Positions 42,484 to 52,607 of a stretch of DNA of 64,000 bases are shown piece by piece. Source of the DNA: Salvia splendens (lineage: Eukaryota > Streptophyta > Magnoliopsida > Lamiales > Lamiaceae); assembly GCF_004379255.2 (NCBI RefSeq), contig NC_056052.1, positions 9,789,708-9,853,707 on the forward strand, read 5' to 3'. Both the position numbers and the translations under genes were made by a program. The notes under the pieces were generated by a model. It had not been told where the DNA came from and did no database searches. It was given only the letters and a program-made list of their open reading frames with translations. Each line of letters opens with the position of its first letter. Positions within the stretch are counted from its first letter, which is position 1.

Positions 42484-45400
42484 TTAGTTTGTGGATTTCA
42501 AACCCATTCCCTCTAGCAACTTATTCATTTGATCACGGTTTAACCCTTTGGTTAGCGGATCCGCTAGATTATCTATTGACTTCACATAGTCAATTGTAAT
42601 CACCCCTGTTGTGATCAAATGTCTCACGGTGTTATGTCGTCGACGTATATGTCGAGACTTACCGTTATAGAAGCCATTGTTTGCCCTTCCAATAGCTGCT
42701 TGGCTATCGCAGTGGATCAGCACTGGTGGCACTGGCTTAGACCAACATGGAATGTCTTCAAGGAAGTTCTTAAGCCACTCGGCTTCCTCACCAGCCTTAT
42801 CCAAGGCAATGAACTCCGATTCCATTGTTGATCGGGCTATACAGGTCTGTTTTGTGGATTTCCACGATACAGCACCACCCCCAATAGTAAAGACGTATCC
42901 ACTTGTCGAAAGTGAGTCTCTATTATCAGATATCCAATTGGCATCACAGTACCCTTCAAGTACCGGGGGGTATCTCGAGAAGAGTAGCCCATGATTTTGA
43001 GTATGTTTTAGATATCTCAAAACCCTCACAAGAGCTCTCCAATGCTCTTTGTTTGGATTGCTCGTGTAACGACTTAACTTGTTCACGGCACAAGCAATGT
43101 CAGGTCGAGTGCAATTAGTCAAGTACATAATGCACCCGATGACCCGTGCATACTCTTCTTGAGCAACGGGCTCGCCTTTGTTTTTGCTCAAGTGAACGTC
43201 GAGTTCAATTGGAGTTTTAACCGGCGCGCCATCATAGGCTTTGAATTTATTCAATATCTTCTCAACATAATGTGATTGTGTTAAGATGATTCCATCATTT
43301 GTTCTTAGAATCTTCATTCCAAGAATTACATCGGCTAGACCCATGTCTTTCATGTCAAAGTTTCTCTTTAACATGGCCTTTGTATCGTTAATTACTTGAG
43401 TGTTGCTACCCAAGATTAACATATCATCAACGTAGAGACACACTATAACATGACCGTTATTAGTGCTCTTGATGTAGACACATTTGTCACACTCGTTGAT
43501 TTTAAACCCATTTGATAACATCACATTATCAAACTTCAAGTGCCATTGCAATGACGCTTGTTTCAATCCATAGAGGGATTTAACCAGTTTGCAGACCTTT
43601 TTCTCTTGTCCAGGTACTACAAACCCTTCAGGTTGTTCCATATAGATTTCATCTTCTAGTTCACCATTTAGAAACGCAGTCTTTACGTCCATTTGGTGAA
43701 TCTCAAGATTGTGCAATGCAGCAATCGCGAGAAGCACGCGGATGGAAGTAATCCTCGTTACAGGTGAGTATGTATCGAAGAAGTCATGTCCTTCCTTTTG
43801 TTTAAAACCCTTTACTACTAGTCGGGCTTTATACTTATCCACTGTTCCATCGGCCTTAAATTTTCTTTTAAGTACCCATTTACAACCCAGAGGTTTCGCA
43901 CCTTCAGGTAGATCAACCAACACCCACGTGTGGTTTAGCAAAATTGAATCAATTTCGCTTTGAACAGCTTCTTTCCAATGCAACCCGTCTGGGCCATCGA
44001 AAGCTACTTTTATAGATGTCGGTTCTTCATCTAGCATAAAAGCAATGTAGTCAGGACCAAATGTTTTTGGTGTTCTGACCCTATTACCACGTCTTAGTAC
44101 TGTATCATTAGGATCGGGCCTTGCACGCTTGCGCGATTCAGGTTCCGCATCCGCTGATTTAGAACTAGTGGCTTCTTCTTCCACTGGTTTAGAACTAGTG
44201 GCTTCTTCAATTCTTGTCTCAGAATCGGTTACGACCTTTTCTTTGTCTTTGCAAGGAAATGTATTTTCGAGAAATACGGCATTCCTTGACTCAATTGTTG
44301 TCCCCACTGTTATAATCGATATTTCAGACTTATGAACAACAAATCGATATGCACTACTGTTAAGTGCATATCCAATGAAGATACCATCAACCGTTTTAGG
44401 TCCGATTGTAACTTCTTTGGGCGGAGGAACCATTACCTTTGCCAAACACCCCCACACTTTGAGGTATTTGTAGGATGGCTTCCTTCCCTTCCACAACTCA
44501 TAAGAAGTAACATCTTTTCCTTTGAGAGGGATCTTATTCAAGATATAGTTGGCTGTCAAAACAGCTTCCCCCCACATGTTATGTGGTAATCCTGAAGTTA
44601 GAAGCAGTGCATTCATCATCTCTTTTAGAGTTCGATTTTTGCGTTCTGCAACACTATTAGATTGTGGTGAATATGGTGCAGTTGTTTGATGAATTATACC
44701 ACTTGCGTTGCATAACTCCTCAAACGGGGCTACATATTCTCCTCCTCTATCGCTTCGAATCATTTTGATTTTACAACCAAGTTGATTCTCAACTTCGTTC
44801 TTATAATTTTTGAACGCCTCTATTGCTTCATCTTTACTTCTTAAAAGATAAATGTAGCAATATCTTGTGCAATCATCTATGAAAGTGATAAAGTACTTTT
44901 TACCACCTCTAGTTTGCACCATCTTTAAATCACATACATCCGTGTGAATTAATTCAAGGGGTTTTGTGCTTCTTTCAACCGAGTGAAACGGCAACTTAGT
45001 CATTTTTGCTTCAAGACAAATTTCACATTTATCTTGATTATCCACTTCATTAGCCTTTAGTAAATCTAAATTCACTAATCTTTTAATGGCTTTTGAATTT
45101 ACATGTCCCAATCTACAATGCCACAAGTTTGAATGCTCAGTCAAGTAAGATGAAGTAGATGCATTATTATTATTGGCCAATGGCTTTGCAACACTGCGAG
45201 TTGCTACACTAAGCTTGAAAAGCCCGTCGGTTACATAGCCTTTTCCGAGGGATTTTCCAAACTTATACAAGACAAACCTATCAGACTCAAATACAAGTTT
45301 AAACCCCTTATTACCTAGTATTGATCCTGACACTAGGTTCTTGCGGATGTCCGGGACATGCAGCACATCCTTCAACGTGATAGTTAGGCCAGACGTCATC

Positions 45401-46894
45401 ATGAGAATCACGTTGCCAACGCCGAGGACTTCGAACGATGCTTGATTCCCCATGTTGATTTTCCTCCCTTCGACAGCAGTGTAGGAGGCAAACTTGCTCC
45501 TGTCGGAGCAAACATGTGCAGTAGCACCGGTATCAATATACCAGCCACCATTGTTGTTGTTAACAAGGTTGACCTCTTCAGTGACCACAGCAATGAGGTC
45601 GTTTTCATCCCAGTATTTGAACTCCTTCTCAACGACGTGGGCAGCCGGCTTCTTCTTCTTGCTGCGGCAGTCCTTTGCAAAGTGGCCTGGTTTGCCACAT
45701 TTGTAGCAGCCCCCTTCAAACTTCTTTGAAGGCTGCTTTCCCTTCCCCTTGTCATTTGGACGGTTTGGGCGAGGGCGTTTGTTGGAGGGTCCGCCCCGCT
45801 CCAACAGATTGGCCTTGGCTTCATTTGGGGTGAATCCCTTAGCCTTTTGATCACTTTTGCGCACGTCGGCCTCGATGCGCAACTTCACGATCAAGTCTTC
45901 AAGGGTCATCTGCTTTCGCTTGTGCTTGAGATAACTCTTGAAGTCCTTCCAACTTGGAGGGAGCTTGTCAATGATCGTGCACCTTAGGAATTTGTCGGGC
46001 AAGGTCATCCCTTCAGCCACTAATGAGTGGATGATCATTTGGAGCTCTTGGACTTGCTCCATGACGGGTCGAGAGTCGACCATTTTGTAGTCCATAAATT
46101 TGGAAGCTACAACTTGCTCCGTCCCTGCAGCATTATCTATGCTATACTTCTTTTCTAGGTTTTCCCACATTTGTTTAGATGTGGTTACATTGGAGTATAC
46201 ATTGTACAAACTATCATCTAAAGCACTTAGAATGAAATTTTTACAAAGGTAATCTCCTTTCCTCCAAGCTTCATAATCTGCCATGACTTCGAGCCTAGTC
46301 TCTTGGTCGCTTGGTGCGGGCGGCTCGTTCTCCGTGAGGAAGTTGGCGACGCCCAATGTTGTCAAGTAGAACAACATCTTCTGGTACCACCGCTTGAAGT
46401 CAGATCCTCCAAACTTTGGTGGCTTCTCGGCGGGTGGCATCATTCTTGGTGCCATAGGTGCCGCACTTGGTCCATTGAAGGAACCAATTCCGTTGCCCCC
46501 GAAGGAGCCAACAACTTGGTTGGGCATAGAGCCCCCCATGTTCGTGTTGGGCATAGTACCCCCCCACATTCGTGTTGGGCATAGTGCCCCCCACATTCGT
46601 GTTGATCCCGGAAGATCCAACACCAGTATTGAGCCCGAAGGCACCAACACTCGATCCATTAAAGGATCCGAAGGAACCACTATAAGTGGAACCAACCGAA
46701 CCACCAAAGGTGGAACCAGTGGACGCCCCGAAGGGGTTGTCCCAAACCCAAGGGACGGTGGATGAGGCAGCTGGGAAGCCGGGGGTTGGCATCATCGAGG
46801 AAATCGATGAAGTGTTGACCGGTCCAGTGGTCGCCATGGTGGAGGGAATGGCGGAGGTGGTGGTGGCAGCAGCAGTGTTGGATTCCGTCGACAT
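42484..46894 (-). CDS. Copia-A gag-pol polyprotein, one frameshift near the N-terminus
   Basis: The likely start is ATG 46894 ([10 protein letters not shown]). A Gly/Ser/Asn-rich leader runs to 46565, where a run of seven C (46559-46565, sense strand G-rich) shifts the frame. Equivalent repeat units next to it have six. From there about 1,360 codons are open to 42484. Domains in order, with approximate coding-strand positions: gag helix region ([16 protein letters not shown]), CCHC knuckle [14 protein letters not shown] (45700), protease [12 protein letters not shown] (45535), [10 protein letters not shown], integrase with [15 protein letters not shown] and NSVAERKNR, reverse transcriptase with [10 protein letters not shown] (43425), and RNase H with [12 protein letters not shown] and HCDSQAAI. 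All key catalytic Asp/Glu/Cys/His positions I can check are present. It would package and copy its own RNA if the frameshift were absent or bypassed. Confidence 0.93.
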
Positions 46895-46981
46895 CTCCAG
46901 CAAAGGTTTAAGTTTCGAAAGTTTTTAGTTCAGTTTAAAAGGTCCAAATCCCTTCAAAGGCAAGTTATCTCGTCTTGCGAT

Positions 46982-48052
46982 TGTTGGTTTCTGGTGATTA
47001 CAAGAGATAACAAAACCGGGCGTAATACAACCCAAAAGAAAGAAAAGGAGAAACTGAACTAAATGAAATTACAACGTAAGAATTCGAAACAAAGAACCGT
47101 GAACTAAGTTTAGCCGAGTCGAGGAGGCCTCTTCCCGCAAGACGAGATACGCCCCGGTAGTGCTCTTCGGTTTGGCGTGTCGTCCCCAAAGGTAAAACGG
47201 CTACGTCTCTATTGATGCAGCACCGCAATCACTAGAGCTCCGGCGAACTGGATGGAGGAGAGAGCAGAGCTTCGACAGAAGGACAATGCAGAGAGAGGGA
47301 GAGAGCTTATGCAGAGAATGCTTGTATGTGTTGTGTCCTAATGCAGTGGTATGGCTAGCCTATTTATAGGCCAAGCCACCATGCAGGGTCAACCAGCCAT
47401 TGAAGGCTCATCATGGCCAATTCGTAACCGACGTCGGTTACAGGCGTGTGGCAGGAGTGTGCCATCCGTGTGTGGAGCGTGTGGATTTCTCACGTGGCAC
47501 CCGTGACTGTGCCTCGCTTGACGACGTGTCAAGCCACTTGGATTGCTGACTCGGCGGTGGTCCAAAAAGAATAGTTTGGGCCAAGCCCCAAGCCCAAAGA
47601 CCAATTGCCAAGATCCAAGTCCAAGTCCAAGTCCAAGCCCGAGATCGAGATCGGGCTCGGGCGGGGCGGGCGGCGGCGGCGGCGGCGCGCGCGTGTGCGC
47701 GCGTGTGGGTTTTTTCATCCATCTTGATCCACTATAATTATCAAGTAACATAAAGTCACTTAATTTAAACACATTAAAGATGTATTAATCTTCCAATGTG
47801 GGATAATTAACACTAGTTAATTATTCCCTAAGCACATGCTCCAAGCTTTAATTAAAAGCTAATTATGCCCAACTTTAATCCACTATTTCTCACTCACCGG
47901 AAATCGGATTTGAGAAAGTGAATATACTACATTTATCTACGTAAAATGTAGATCGACGCTATATCATTTAATTTCACAAAATTAAATGTCTCGTCACATT
48001 TATTCTTTGGTCAAAACCATTGACCGGGCATATTTAATCCATGATTTTTACA
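46982..48052 (-). repeat. Copia-A 5' LTR (1071 bp)
   Basis: This is the promoter LTR for the minus-strand transcript. It has the same ends as the other LTR and the same TATA motif, with a shorter repeat block at about 47600-47690 (AAGTCCAAGTCCAAGTCC, GAGATCGAGATCGGGC). Confidence 0.93.
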
Positions 48053-49073
48053 GTGAATCCCTCCATTTTGGAAAGGGGTAGTGGAAGTGCATGTTGTAAT
48101 GCGATTTCCGAGCTCCTCGAGAATGGTTCTAACCGATTCTCCTAGTTCCAACACAAGCTCGTGGAACTCGATCCTGATTAACGACTCCGCCTCTTGTGGG
48201 AACAGAGCATCCAAATCCGGCATGAGATCAGCTAAAACCTCGTACATATCGAGCAAGCAGAAGAGCCATTCGGGATTGTGGGGTCCAATCAAAACAGCAT
48301 GGCCGAAATTCAAGAGACAGAAGAGAACTTGGTCGAACAGCCGTTTTGCACTGCTAAGATAGACGCCGATGATTCTCCTCATTGCTACGTGCCATTTCCT
48401 GATCCTCGAGTTCATGTGCTTCCACTCCATCTGCTGAGCTGCTCCACATAGAGGATCATCGAGTGCTCCACGAATACATCCTTCCAGAAGGCGGTGAAGG
48501 CCATACAGAACTCTTGACCATAGCCCGACGAAAACATTGTATCCACGATGGACTTAATTTGAGGGACCACATCCAGGTGGATCAGATCCATTGCACAATC
48601 CTCGGTCTCCGAACCCGTATGTCCCTTGAGAGACACGTCCTCGATCGAGTCGTCGTTTATTGGAAACCCTTCGATAAGAGGGAGCGAGGAGGCGTACTCG
48701 TGCTCGAAGCACTGTCTGTTCTGCACAAGTATGTGGATCAGCTCATTTTGGAGCCTGTCCATAGCCATATGCAGAGTAGTTTTTGCTTGATCAAGACGTC
48801 CGATTCAACGCCATACCCTCGAGAGACTCGGTCAATCCCTGCACCTCGAAGACTGCTTCCAGAAAAATAACAAGAATTGTGAATGAAAGATTCTATTTGA
48901 TCTTTCAGTATTCACACATTAATATTAAAATCATACCAAAACTGAAGCGCGGGGAGTAATCGGAAAAACTGGAGCAGCTGGAGCTGGAGCTGGAGCGAAG
49001 GGCAAGTTGCCGGAACTTCTCCCTGTCGAGAACAGCGCCAACCAATTTCTCCCATAAATCATAAACCCTTGAC

Positions 49074-49331
49074 ATTTTGACTCAGATCTTTACTGAAATT
49101 TATCAAATGCGTGATTGATTAATAGTACTCCATTTCACAACATTTTGAAGGCTGAGGCCTTAGAGTCTCAGACTTTGACCATTGACTTAGTATTATTAAA
49201 GGTAACCGTTACGCATTTTGGAGACATTGGAAGTTTCTGTGCAAGTGTCTATTCCAGTGTAGGTTATTCATGTACAATCTCCTTTCATATTGTTTCATGT
49301 TTACAATGAAAGTGTATCAATCTATTCTAGG
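49074..49331. other. 5' flank of the EXO70 remnant
   Basis: No element or gene recognised. It would hold the EXO70 promoter in the ancestral gene. Confidence 0.4.
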
Positions 49332-49422
49332 CAGTGTTGTTAGGGTCGCGGGGCGTTGGGGCGACCCGGGGCTATGAGGTCAAATCCGGGGCGCGGGGCG
49401 TTGGGGCGAGCGGGGCGAGAGA
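49332..49422 (-). mobile_element. hAT-type terminus related to the 26.3-kb element, damaged
   Basis: CAGTGTTGTTAGGGTCGCGG starts at 49332 and matches the inverted right end of the 26337-26886 element. GGGCG/GCGACCC-rich sequence follows and continues after the nested element (CCCACGAATCGGGGCG at about 50445). The opposite terminus was not found. Confidence 0.6.
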
Positions 49423-50439
49423 CAATGGCGGATCCAGGAACAAAATATCGTGGGGTCGAACAAGATAGTAAATATTTATGTAAAATAATTATTTAAATTA
49501 TTTAAATTATTTATTTTTATAAATATATTTTATAATATAAATAATTCATGCGAGTGTCGATATTCTTAAAACAACATACTCCACTTTCTTCGTCCCGTCA
49601 TAAGCGAGACACTTCTTTTGGATATATAATTTAAGAAAAAGACGTTTATGGAGCTAAGTGAAGAAAGAATAAAATATGATCTTAGATAAAACAAATATGC
49701 AAATAAATAATAAAGTAAGAGACACAATTATGTTATACCACGTATTTTGACAAAAAAAATGACATACACATAGCATAATTTTTCTGTAACATGCCAAATC
49801 TTTAAAGATTTAAAAAATTGAATATGAATAATAAGGTTGAAAATTTAAATTATAAAACTAAGAGAGAAGAAATTAAGAAATAATTACTTTATATAAGTAG
49901 GTGGTTAATTTAGATAAGTTGATTTTGATATACTGTAAAAATACTACTATTTAACATTAATTGATATTTTAAGATGAGAATATATTTTTAATGGACTTCT
50001 AAGAATTAATTCAAATAAAGAAAAATATTTCAAAGCCCATTTTATAATTAGATAACATATTTAATATATTTAATCTTTTAAATTTAGTTAAATTTATTGA
50101 TGCCGGTTTATTCGATTTCACGAGTGAATATAGGGATGAGAAAACAATAATGACATCTCCAATACCATTCCTCTTTCTCTTCGAAAACAAAAACCGCGGA
50201 AGGACTCTTCCCCTCCAACTCCTTCGTTCTCGACAATAGTCTACCCATTCGGCTGCCTCACTTCCTTCCTTTCTCTCTGATCAGTCTCCTCATCATCTCA
50301 CACAGCGTGAGGACGTGAGGTGGGAGCGGAGACGTGAACGCCGTAGGGTCGGAGGCCGAAGAAAGTAGCTTTCCGGTGCACTCCGGGGCAGGTGGTGGGG
50401 TCGGCCGACCCCGCCCGACCCCACCTGGATCCGCCAGTG
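49423..50439. mobile_element. Non-autonomous hAT element with 8-bp target duplication
   Basis: CAATGGCGGATCCAGG at the left and CCTGGATCCGCCAGTG at the right are inverted repeats. GCGAGAGA occurs at 49415-49422 and 50440-50447. The interior is AT-rich with a GC-rich right part (GTGGGGTCGGCCGACCCCGC) and no recognisable protein. The 8-bp duplication and CA-starting TIR fit hAT. It is inserted in the damaged hAT terminus at 49332. Confidence 0.85.
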
Positions 50440-50447
50440 GCGAGAGA

Positions 50448-51052
50448 CCCACGAATCGGGGCGTACCATTAGCCTATTTAAAGGAGACCCATTTGGGATA
50501 AGGGCATATTTTTGAGAATTTAAATACTCCATAATAGTAAGTATGATGAAAGAAAACTCACCAACATAAATAACAACTAAACTATAGTTTTCCAAATTTA
50601 AATATGTTTTATATATGATGCATTAGTAGACAAGAACTAGAGAATTTAAAAGTGAAAATTAAATAGCCAAATTACTATGTATATCGATGCCTAAGATTGA
50701 GGCATCGCAATACCTTATGCGAACTAGGCGCGGCAGTGGATCAAGAATTGGCCCGGGGGGTATGGTAATTTAGCGGCATTGAATTTTGCGTTAGTTAGTT
50801 TGAGGCCATTTGGGAGATACCCAAAAACAAATCCTTGTGAACTTAACCTAAAATGACCAATATCAAACTAATATGTTGTTGACAATTCTAACATTATAAT
50901 TAGAGTTTTTTTTTGGGTTAGACAAATAAATATATAAGTTCAAAGAATGTGTCATGGAAGACTCAAATTACCACTCTAGCGCTTGAGAACCCTTAAGTAT
51001 ATCTAATATTAATACAGATGCCTGAACCTGGGCCAAAAAAACATGGATCTTA
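50448..51052. other. Intergenic, possible lone hAT-like terminus
   Basis: AT-rich with one CAGTGGATCAAGAATTGGCC word at about 50735 that resembles a hAT end without a partner. Nothing else is recognised. Confidence 0.35.
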
Positions 51053-51440
51053 AGAGCATCCACAATGAGACTGGACTTCACATAGCCCTCACATAGCCTT
51101 CACACTGCCGTATCTTAAGAGCATCCACAAAACGGCTGTTGATTTTGTACAGAAATTAAGATAGAGAGAGTACCCGTTAAAACAAGTGGTGCGAATGAAA
51201 ATGACGTGCAAATCGCGTATATATAGTGTTTCGAAAATTTTTAAAAAAAATTAAAATTTGCTCGCCGATCGCTCGCCGGTCCGGAGCCTGCAATGGCGGC
51301 GAGTGGACCGGCTAGCGAATCGGCCAGCGCTCGCCGATTTTTCGCCGAAATGGCGCTCGCCGGTTACAATGGTTCGGCGAGTGAACCGGCGAGCGCCGGA
51401 AATCGGCTAGCCGGTCCACTCGCCGTCGTTGGAGATGCTC
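51053..51440. mobile_element. Harbinger-type MITE (51118-51440) in a 62-bp relic of a related end
   Basis: A complete MITE starts AGAGCATCCACAAAACGG at 51118 and ends GTTGGAGATGCTC(T) with TTA on both sides (51115-51117, 51441-51443). Its left part (GTACAGAAATTAAGATAGAG, CAAATCGCGTATATATAGTG) matches the right subterminal region of the ORF1-bearing element at 16297-18294, so it is a deletion relative of that family. Its right part is built of GGCGAGTG/ACCGGC words. The MITE sits beside 51053-51114, which matches the left end of the same family (AGAGCATCCACAATGAGACT). Confidence 0.82.
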
Positions 51441-51443
51441 TTA

Positions 51444-52066
51444 CTCCCAGAAACTTTTACCGGATTTTATGGAGTTAATTCATGTTCTCTACAGATTCTC
51501 TATTTCAAGATTATTATAAAACGATAATGATAAATAAGAGCAAATTTTTTATTTTACTACTACTTCAATATAGAAAATTACTGCTACTAGTTTTTTTGTT
51601 TGGCGATTAATAATCACTTTATATTGTTTTTATGATCATAACACATAAATTATTGTTAATAAATTTATTTTTAATAAAATTAAATTGGTAATACAATTTA
51701 TATTATATCAATCTTAAGTATTTTTGCTAATCAGATTTTAGGTTTCAATTGAGAAAATAAAATTATACTTCTATTATTACAAAAAAAAATATACTTCTAT
51801 TGATGTTTTCATTTGATGAACTTTTATACATAAAAAGTTTTGTGGGATTACAAAATTTAAATAACTCAAAAAAACGAAAAAATTAGTTTGCAATGCATCA
51901 CATTGAACTTTGACGCAATTCCTCCATCCACAATCCAACCTTCCAAAATAGTTTCACGTATGTTATTTCGAAACATAAACTTATTACTTTTTTGTTATTC
52001 CTTATTTAGAAATACATAATAGTTTATCAACATTATTCAAAGCTGTCTTCTTCTACATCATTTTTC
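51444..52066. other. AT-rich intergenic, 3' of the SUFS pseudogene
   Basis: No gene or repeat boundary recognised. It includes the presumed 3' untranslated region of the minus-strand SUFS copy. Confidence 0.45.
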
Positions 52067-52319
52067 CTACTTATAAGATGCAAAAAAGTCGATGGTGTCG
52101 GAGAGGGCATTGATGAAGTCATCCACATCCTCGTTTGTGTTGTAGAAATGAAGGCTAGCGCGAGCACTCGAGTTCACCCCAAGGTACCGGTGAAGAGGCT
52201 GAGCACAATGGTGACCTGATCTAATTGCTGGAGAAGGAAAACAAATAGTACAAGGTAGAAGAATGGAGATATGTATATATGCTGGAGAGTCGAAATACGA
52301 CAGTTTAGAGTGTGTGTAC

Positions 52320-52607
52320 TCTTAACGATGGTAATCGAGAGAGGCGGAATTCCTCTTGCTAGGCATTTGGGATGTAAAGGAGTAGGAGTAGAGAAAGTGT
52401 TTTGTATGTTTCGTATATACTGAATGAAGAATTACAGCCGTCATTATAAAGGGGGGATTTGCCACTATCTATGGAAACTATACCAATCTATTATAGGACA
52501 TAATATTAATTACATGATTCCATAATTCTTGCTTCCATAATTCTAGCCTTTCAATTATTCTTGCAATCTTTTCCTTCCATGGATTTCTCCGTTAATGTAG
52601 TTTGACA
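52320..52607 (-). repeat. Copia-B 3' LTR (288 bp)
   Basis: Coding-strand ends are TGTCAAACTACATTAACGGA and ACCATCGTTAAGA. The pol stop codon (52551-52553) lies inside this LTR. Confidence 0.95.

Larger units (their letters stand above)
40750..48052 (-). mobile_element. Ty1/copia retrotransposon copia-A, nearly intact
   Basis: LTRs at 40750-41933 and 46982-48052 have TG...CA ends on the coding strand (TGTAAAAATCATGGATTAAA ... CCAGAAACCAACA). Flanking 5-mers are GTGAT and GTGAA, a target duplication with one change. The 5' LTR (transcript sense) is the right one. A GTGGGGAATT polypurine-like tract abuts the 3' LTR at about 41934-41943. No TGGTATCAGAGC primer site follows the 5' LTR, so the primer is unknown. 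The interior encodes a full gag-pol with one visible frameshift. The insertion lies inside the EXO70 coding sequence. Confidence 0.95.
40030..49073 (-). pseudogene. EXO70: EXO70 exocyst subunit, split by copia-A and frameshifted
   Basis: The N-terminal part is at 48053-49073 and the C-terminal part at 40030-40749, both minus strand, separated by copia-A. Start at 49073: MSRVYDLWEKLVGAVLDREK. Then FEVQGLTESLEGMALN, LQNELIHILVQNRQ, MFSSGYGQEF, LLNFGHAVLIGPHNPEWLF and LDMYEVLADLMPDLDALFP. After the insertion come HLTKYLVNYILCFAEYEDTL, IFLMNNIHYM, GDDWIRKH, RATWSSLLTFL and VPDPQLREDV, typical of the EXO70 C-terminal helical bundle. EXO70 tethers secretory vesicles at the plasma membrane. Besides the insertion, frames shift near 48790, 48425 and 40680, and an internal block before LLNFG is shorter than in the family. 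The target duplication is imperfect (GTGAT/GTGAA). Confidence 0.87.

Noticed and set aside
42484..46707. Reading the copia-A polyprotein as starting near 46707
   Set aside because: The codon there is TTG and the first about 45 residues are out of the family frame. The Gly/Ser-rich leader from ATG 46894 joins after the C7 shift, so the start was moved.
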